Source: Candidatus Zhuqueibacterota bacterium (lineage in GTDB: Bacteria; Zhuqueibacterota; Zhuqueibacteria; Zhuqueibacterales; Zhuqueibacteraceae). Taken from it: 48,957 nt of DNA. The notes under the pieces were generated by a model. That model worked only from the letters and a program-made list of their open reading frames with translations. It did no database searches and was not told where the DNA came from. A program made the position numbers and the translations under genes. Of the stretch, positions 46,201 to 48,957 are shown in pieces. Each line of letters opens with the position of its first letter. Position 1 is the first letter of the stretch. The DNA lies in contig QEVD01000002.1 in NCBI GenBank assembly GCA_003576975.1, forward strand, positions 1-48,957, in the 5' to 3' direction.

Positions 46201-46851
46201 ATTTTCGAATCGCATTTCTGCACCGGATAGAACGCGGAAAGGCAGATCAAAAAGGGTACGCATTTCGCGTTCCCAGTTGCTGACCAGTCCAGCAGGAGGA
46301 GCGATGAGCACTCTGCGGATCAGCCGGCGGGAAAGCATCTCCCGAACATAAAGACCAGCCATAATTGTCTTGCCGGCTCCGGCATCGTCGGCCAACAAGA
46401 AACGAAGACGAGTTTGGTTCAGCATGTGCTCGTAAACAGCAATCCGTTGATGAGGGAGCGGATCAATCAGAGAGATTTCAGTAGCAAATGATGGGTTAAA
46501 GAGATGCCCATAAGCGAGGCGTTCGCCTTCAACGACTATTCGAACAATCTCAGGATTGCCGGAAAAGTCAATGACATGGGAGCTTTCGTTTTCAAGCGTA
46601 TTATTCGGCTTGGGTTCATGCACCACCTGTGGACCAGCATAGCCTCTTTCAAAGGCATTCATGCCGTCTCTTTCGACCCGTACAATTTTCTGCCAAGCCA
46701 AAACCGATGGTCTCGCTTGCCCATTCTCCCATCGATTCACCGAAGCGAAAGAAACCCCGAGAAGCTCGGCGAGTCGGGTTTGGGTGAGATCAAATTTTAC
46801 ACGAAGCTTCCTGATGCGGTCAGGGAAGTCGGAAGGTAGTTTCTGTTTCAA
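43207..46851 (-). CDS. XRE-HTH / SNF2-family helicase / DUF3883 fusion, first gene of the defence operon
   Basis: The 1214-residue protein starts with a Cro/C1-type helix-turn-helix (LRVKFDLTQTRLAELLGVSF, SVNRWENGQARPS; residues 17-50), so it should bind specific DNA. An SNF2-type translocase follows: LLADDAGAGKT (152-162), IFDEAHKLS (about 253), LLTATPHMG, then ATDAAGEGINLQF and EQRMGRIHRYGQ (about 647). A coiled-coil region lies near 1000-1050. The C-terminus is DUF3883 (AIEVKGRAGMGEVELTENEW), a nuclease-related fold common in defence helicases. The start is a TTG, as an in-frame stop precedes it. The promoter and an inverted repeat lie about 60-90 nt upstream, so the HTH may autoregulate the operon. 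Confidence 0.85.
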   Translation of the reverse strand: MKQKLPSDFPDRIRKLRVKFDLTQTRLAELLGVSFASVNRWENGQARPSVLAWQKIVRVERDGMNAFERGYAGPQVVHEPKPNNTLENESSHVIDFSGNPEIVRIVVEGERLAYGHLFNPSFATEISLIDPLPHQRIAVYEHMLNQTRLRFLLADDAGAGKTIMAGLYVREMLSRRLIRRVLIAPPAGLVSNWEREMRTLFDLPFRVLSGAEMRFENPFIDHESDLVIISVDTLSGERAFSRLQEPSVQPYDLVIFDEAHKLSADRQPDFTIRRTDRYRLAEALSGAAISDRRWNLTWSCHHLLLLTATPHMGKDFPYFCLWRLVEPEVLSTIDAFNAYPADARRRHFLRRTKEEMIRFDGTRIYPTRISDTLSYDLSQGEISEQRLYDLTTDYIQTFYNRARILNRSAARMAMSVFQRRLASSTHALICSFERRIAKLDGLIDDIQSGRIGPEELATLQREMDDIRDVLDEMTGDEESREDGYEQNELVEEMTLGGVVAVSLAELQAERNQVTALRDLARDVANADDSKFEKLREVIDDARFKHEKILIFTEHRDTLNFLIRRLEGLGFTGQVAKIHGGMGTRPDPATGLSERDEQVEFFKRTHSEGGARFMVATDAAGEGINLQFCWLMINYDIPWNPARLEQRMGRIHRYGQQHDPVIIVNLISGKTREGRVLKTLLEKLERIRKELRSDKVFDVVGRLFEGVSLKEYMIQSATEEGAEQVCQRIEGKLTKEQVEALAERERRLFGDGGDVKSKLADQKTQLERDELRRLLPGYVRRFIEKAAPLVDIAIEGELEGIFSLRPLKSYALDPMWPVLETYPIEKRNRLTVYKPKDPAEAIFLHPGEPFFDRFRAYVCSHFASDAQRGGIFIDPYAQQPYMFHFALIAISRKADPNFSSLTNDEIIEYRLVGLKNEESGQIVECPVEHLLLLKGGHGFPVWTGRFSVTAIKSREVAKAYATERIARHMVEERRQALLKTLSTRTEFLAAGYDYQDAELAAARVRLAEKAREGNSKAKGDLAKIKERQRSLIAKKEEAIALLRREPELLSPDKVIFLAHALVVPSNNPEERKRHDSEVEAIAVQVACAYEEARGAKVKDVSTPSLALAAGLREYPGFDLLSQKPANEERAIEVKGRAGMGEVELTENEWAIACNLRDRYWLYVVYDCASPHPRLLRVEDPFRKLIVRAKGGVVVSDRDILDAAEPEIYGEGLQRF

Positions 46852-46910
46852 AGATAGTTCTCTGCATTTTCAATGATGCTATATCTAATGTTGTTTTTTG
46901 CAGGCGCAAT

Positions 46911-46941
46911 AAGATATGACATCACTTGATCAAAATCAAGT
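46911..46941 (-). promoter_or_regulatory. Promoter of the six-gene defence operon with inverted-repeat operator
   Basis: On the minus strand, TTGATT (46934-46939) and TATCTT (46911-46916) are 17 bp apart. The inverted repeat ACTTGAT-CAAA-ATCAAGT (46924-46941) covers the -35 box. A further CACTTG lies just upstream. This is what an XRE-type autorepressor site would look like; the helicase encoded downstream starts with such an HTH. Confidence 0.5.
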
Positions 46942-47350
46942 AGTATCGCAAGTGCTATAACGAAAACCGTAACAGCGGAATGACAAGTTCGTTTTGTTTA
47001 TCAGGTTTGTAAAAGAAAACGATTGAAAGTGAGTGTCTGGACTAACAAGTTGACGGACCCTATCACAAAAATTTCCTTGGAGTTCTTAGGGAAAAATAGA
47101 ATTGCGATGGTTAAGCGCGCAAATAAAAAAGGTGCGCAACGTCACAATAGTGATCGTAACCAGTTCGCGCACCCTTTAGGTGGAACCTAGAGTTTTCGGC
47201 AGCTCGCATGGATCGTTTGCCAAAAGAACTGGCCCTGATTCTTCCAGCTTTTTCTTAAAGTTGATAGAACATCTTTTTGTTGATCTGGTGTGAGTTGCAG
47301 TACACACAGTGAATCCACTGTGGGTGTTGACAACTCCTTTCCTGAGAGGA
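46942..47350. other. About 410 bp without a gene
   Basis: The stretch separates the defence-operon promoter from the end of the DUF2958-like gene. It holds a terminator hairpin at 47131-47173. I see no ORF with a ribosome site. The 3' part (47175-47350) is unremarkable. Confidence 0.5.
47131..47173 (-). terminator. Rho-independent terminator of the DUF2958-like gene
   Basis: GGTGCGC (47131-47137) pairs with GCGCACC (47167-47173), with an inner TCAC/GTGA hairpin. On the minus strand six T residues follow. It separates the DUF2958-like gene from the downstream defence operon. Confidence 0.7.
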
Positions 47351-47956
47351 TCAGCGACTCCACTCTGGTTTCTTTTGTGTCAGCACCAGCTTCTGGCCTT
47401 TGCCAAGACCCAGCCCGATCCCAAATTGTCGAAAGTGCGCCTCACACATATAGCACCAGGGACCAAAAAACGTCTTGCCATCATAGACTGCGGGCATAGA
47501 ACTGTCTTTGCAAAATTCGCAGTTCGGCAGTTTCTGAACCGCCACCTGTGTGTGCGACTTGGGCTTGGTTTCAGGGGGTTGCAAGATATCCGAGAACTTT
47601 TTCGGTGTCCACAACGTATCGCAAATCACGTGGATTCCATGAGGGCCAGGATCACGTAATTCCGCAAAACTAATATATCCCCATTCCGCCATCTGCGGAT
47701 CACCCAGGTTGGCGAAGCCATAGAACAGATCATCGCCATCGTATTCGGCGATGTACCAATGAAAGCTATAATTCAAAAGGACGAATCGGTGTCGACCTTC
47801 TGTACGCGGTAACGACCGGAAAGCATCCTCCAAAGACATATCCTTTCCTGGGATGAAAAAGTACAAGAAGATAATTTTGTCATCGAAGGGAATATTCTCG
47901 GTGCCGTACAACGGAGGAATTTTTGCGAGTCGATCCGAGGTTGGTTCATTCCACAT
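47351..47956 (-). CDS. DUF2958-like protein with C-terminal Cys cluster
   Basis: The N-terminal 100 residues match the DUF2958 pattern: KIPPLYGTENIPFDDKIIFL, then WYIAEYDGDDLFYGFANLGD and EWGYISFAELRD. This family is common on plasmids and integrative elements and has no known activity. The C-terminal third has two Cys pairs (NCEFCKDS and WCYMCEAHF) likely to bind zinc. I chose the second ATG (47956): GGAGGG lies 7 nt before it and only 1 nt before the first ATG. It is a single gene with its own terminator, near the presumed right end of the island. Confidence 0.65.
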   Translation of the reverse strand: MWNEPTSDRLAKIPPLYGTENIPFDDKIIFLYFFIPGKDMSLEDAFRSLPRTEGRHRFVLLNYSFHWYIAEYDGDDLFYGFANLGDPQMAEWGYISFAELRDPGPHGIHVICDTLWTPKKFSDILQPPETKPKSHTQVAVQKLPNCEFCKDSSMPAVYDGKTFFGPWCYMCEAHFRQFGIGLGLGKGQKLVLTQKKPEWSR

Positions 47957-48486
47957 GATCATACCCTCCTGACTTCTCTGATTCTCGACTTACTTTTGCC
48001 AATCCAATCGAACTTGAGTTCCCATGGAATGGTATGATTTACTAAGCCGAATGCAATTTCTTTGGATTCGATATCTGCGATCTTAGAAACCGGTGCAGAG
48101 TTCTTTATTCCAATTCTTAAAGAACAATTGGTAACGCTTTATAGAATTGTCGTTGAAATAAAGAGGCCGGTAAAGGAGGGTAAATCTGGCGAGATGGGAA
48201 AATCACCCAGCGGTTGAGTGGCTTCAGCGTAAACAGCAGATTGTGCAGGGAGTATTCTAAAAATGCCGCACCACCAAGAAAAAAGGGGCACAGCACTAAG
48301 CCATGACCCTTTTCCACTGTAGCAAAATTGCAGCAAACTGATCGAGAAATTATGGAATTATTGTGAAATAATGGAAAACCTCGACCGTTTGTAACAGCCC
48401 TTACTGAATGGTATTCTTCACGGATTTTCAAGCACTTAGAATCTGCGGAAAGCGATCTATAGCCTCGATGCGGAATCGCAAGAGCC
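47957..48486. other. About 530 bp without a convincing gene at the island edge
   Basis: The stretch runs from the DUF2958-like gene to the tRNA fragment. Overlapping open frames on the minus strand (48117-48431) lack ribosome sites and protein-like composition. CCAATT (48110-48115) faces AATTGG (48126-48131). If the tRNA break marks the junction, an attachment site should lie at its right end, near 48470-48500. Confidence 0.4.
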
Positions 48487-48530
48487 GGTTTAGGAAACCT
48501 CTGCTCTATCCATTACTGAGCTATAGGGGC
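48487..48530 (-). tRNA. tRNA-Arg(CCU), 5' half only
   Basis: On the minus strand, acceptor GCCCCTA (48524-48530), TA, D-stem GCTC/GAGC, D-loop AGTAATGGATA and an anticodon loop TTCCTAA (48490-48496, anticodon CCU) are all normal for tRNA-Arg. The 3' side of the anticodon stem pairs for only three bases (ACC), then reads GG where TC is required. Neither a T-loop consensus nor an acceptor 3' strand (TAGGGGC) follows. The gene is therefore truncated or recombined at about 48486, most simply by insertion of the island to its left. Confidence 0.7.
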
Positions 48531-48622
48531 GGCATTCTGCAAAAGCAACGGCAAATTTAGCAACTTTCCCTTGCGGATGCAAGGCATTTTCCCGCGATGT
48601 GGCAGCTGGGCGCAGAACCACG

Positions 48623-48957
48623 CTACTCCGAGGCCACATGTATCAAAGAGTGTACGGCATACTTTTCGAGCTTACGCCGGCCGTTGAGAAAATCGTTCAA
48701 CCAATTGCGCCGAGGCAGCGGCCGTACCGCCTGTGGCGAGCAAATCATCTATGACGACGACCTTCTCCCCTTTGTTGATTGCATCGACATGCATTTCAAG
48801 CGCATCCGTGCCGTATTCAAGCTGGTATTCCGCACGAATGGTTTGCGCCGGCAGTTTTTTGGGTTTGCGCGCCGGCACAAAGCCGGCGTTGAGATGAAGC
48901 GCCAGCGGCGCGCCAAAGATAAACCCGCGCGCTTCGATGCCCACAACCTTTTGAACG
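48623..48957 (-). pseudogene. apt: Adenine phosphoribosyltransferase, partial at window edge, with internal deletion/frameshift
   Basis: The start lies beyond the window. The visible part has [30 protein letters not shown] and the PRPP loop [16 protein letters not shown], all diagnostic of apt, which salvages adenine to AMP. The frame then ends early, reading [12 protein letters not shown] and stop at 48672. A second frame resumes as [20 protein letters not shown] with stop at 48623-48625, exactly the normal C-terminus. Roughly 14-16 residues between LVE and DFLNGR are missing, with a frame change near 48690-48707. This is either a real inactivating deletion or an assembly error. It is the one clear housekeeping gene and marks the chromosome side of the junction. 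Confidence 0.8.

Noticed and set aside
28717-46851. Classifying the six-gene operon as DISARM or BREX
   Set aside because: No DrmA/DrmB (DUF1998) or phospholipase D-type DrmC is visible, and no PglZ-like phosphatase domain is present. Only the general theme of methylase plus helicase plus ATPase is shared.
48117-48431. 104-codon minus-strand ORF in the gap before the tRNA fragment
   Set aside because: Overlaps another equally long frame, has unusual composition and no ribosome site.
48440-48530. Complete tRNA-Arg gene
   Set aside because: The anticodon stem pairs for only three bases, the T-loop lacks the TTC-R-A pattern, and no strand complementary to GCCCCTA follows.

Overview
The window looks like accessory DNA from an uncultured or little-studied bacterium of the FCB superphylum (Ignavibacteria, Calditrichota or KSB1-like). 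The main evidence is a 1757-residue secreted protein that ends in a textbook type IX secretion sorting domain (YQNYPNPFNPTT...). Most of the window reads as a mosaic mobile or defence island. Ordinary chromosome appears only at the far right. There an adenine phosphoribosyltransferase gene (apt) sits next to the 5' half of a tRNA-Arg(CCU). The tRNA pairing breaks just after the anticodon loop, near 48486, and I read that as the island/chromosome junction.

Layout, left to right. 1-4240: a lipoprotein with a MIDAS motif, a four-helix membrane protein and a large helical-repeat protein, all on the minus strand. Between the last two lies about 500 bp of non-coding DNA rich in hairpins. 5129-7382: a minus-strand replication-like cassette (XRE regulator, two winged-helix proteins, a RuvC-like resolvase). 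8464-10077: a large serine recombinase. 10196-13856: a LexA-type repressor with its own promoter and palindromic operator, followed by a short type II CBASS set (patatin phospholipase effector, cGAS/DncV-like nucleotidyltransferase, stand-alone E2-like protein, possibly a small last gene) and a terminator. 14079-20168: the giant T9SS-exported protein and a membrane-anchored protein. 20370-25625: an excisionase-like HTH gene and a type I restriction system in which HsdM and HsdS are fused. 25714-28709: conjugation or ICE remnants (coupling-protein ATPase, RHH-like protein, annealing-like protein, RecB/Cas4-like nuclease, cut-off gene start).

28717-46851 is the most striking part. It is one minus-strand run of six large genes with gaps of 9-53 nt. 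In transcription order they are: an XRE-HTH/SNF2 helicase/DUF3883 fusion; a SIR2-type NADase-like protein; a 1508-residue STAND-like NTPase with a nuclease-like N-terminus; a zinc-ribbon protein with a C-terminal PD...DxK nuclease signature; a DUF1156 adenine methyltransferase; and a DUF499 ATPase. The methylase, DUF499 ATPase and helicase match a defence-island association predicted from comparative genomics. Inserting a SIR2 plus STAND pair into the same operon gives a layout I do not recognise as a named system. A single promoter with an inverted repeat over its -35 box precedes the helicase, so the helicase's own HTH may control the whole unit.

How the genes may work together (inference): the window holds at least three independent anti-phage layers, namely CBASS, type I restriction, and the composite methylase/helicase/SIR2/STAND operon. 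Recombination and transfer genes lie alongside that could move them.
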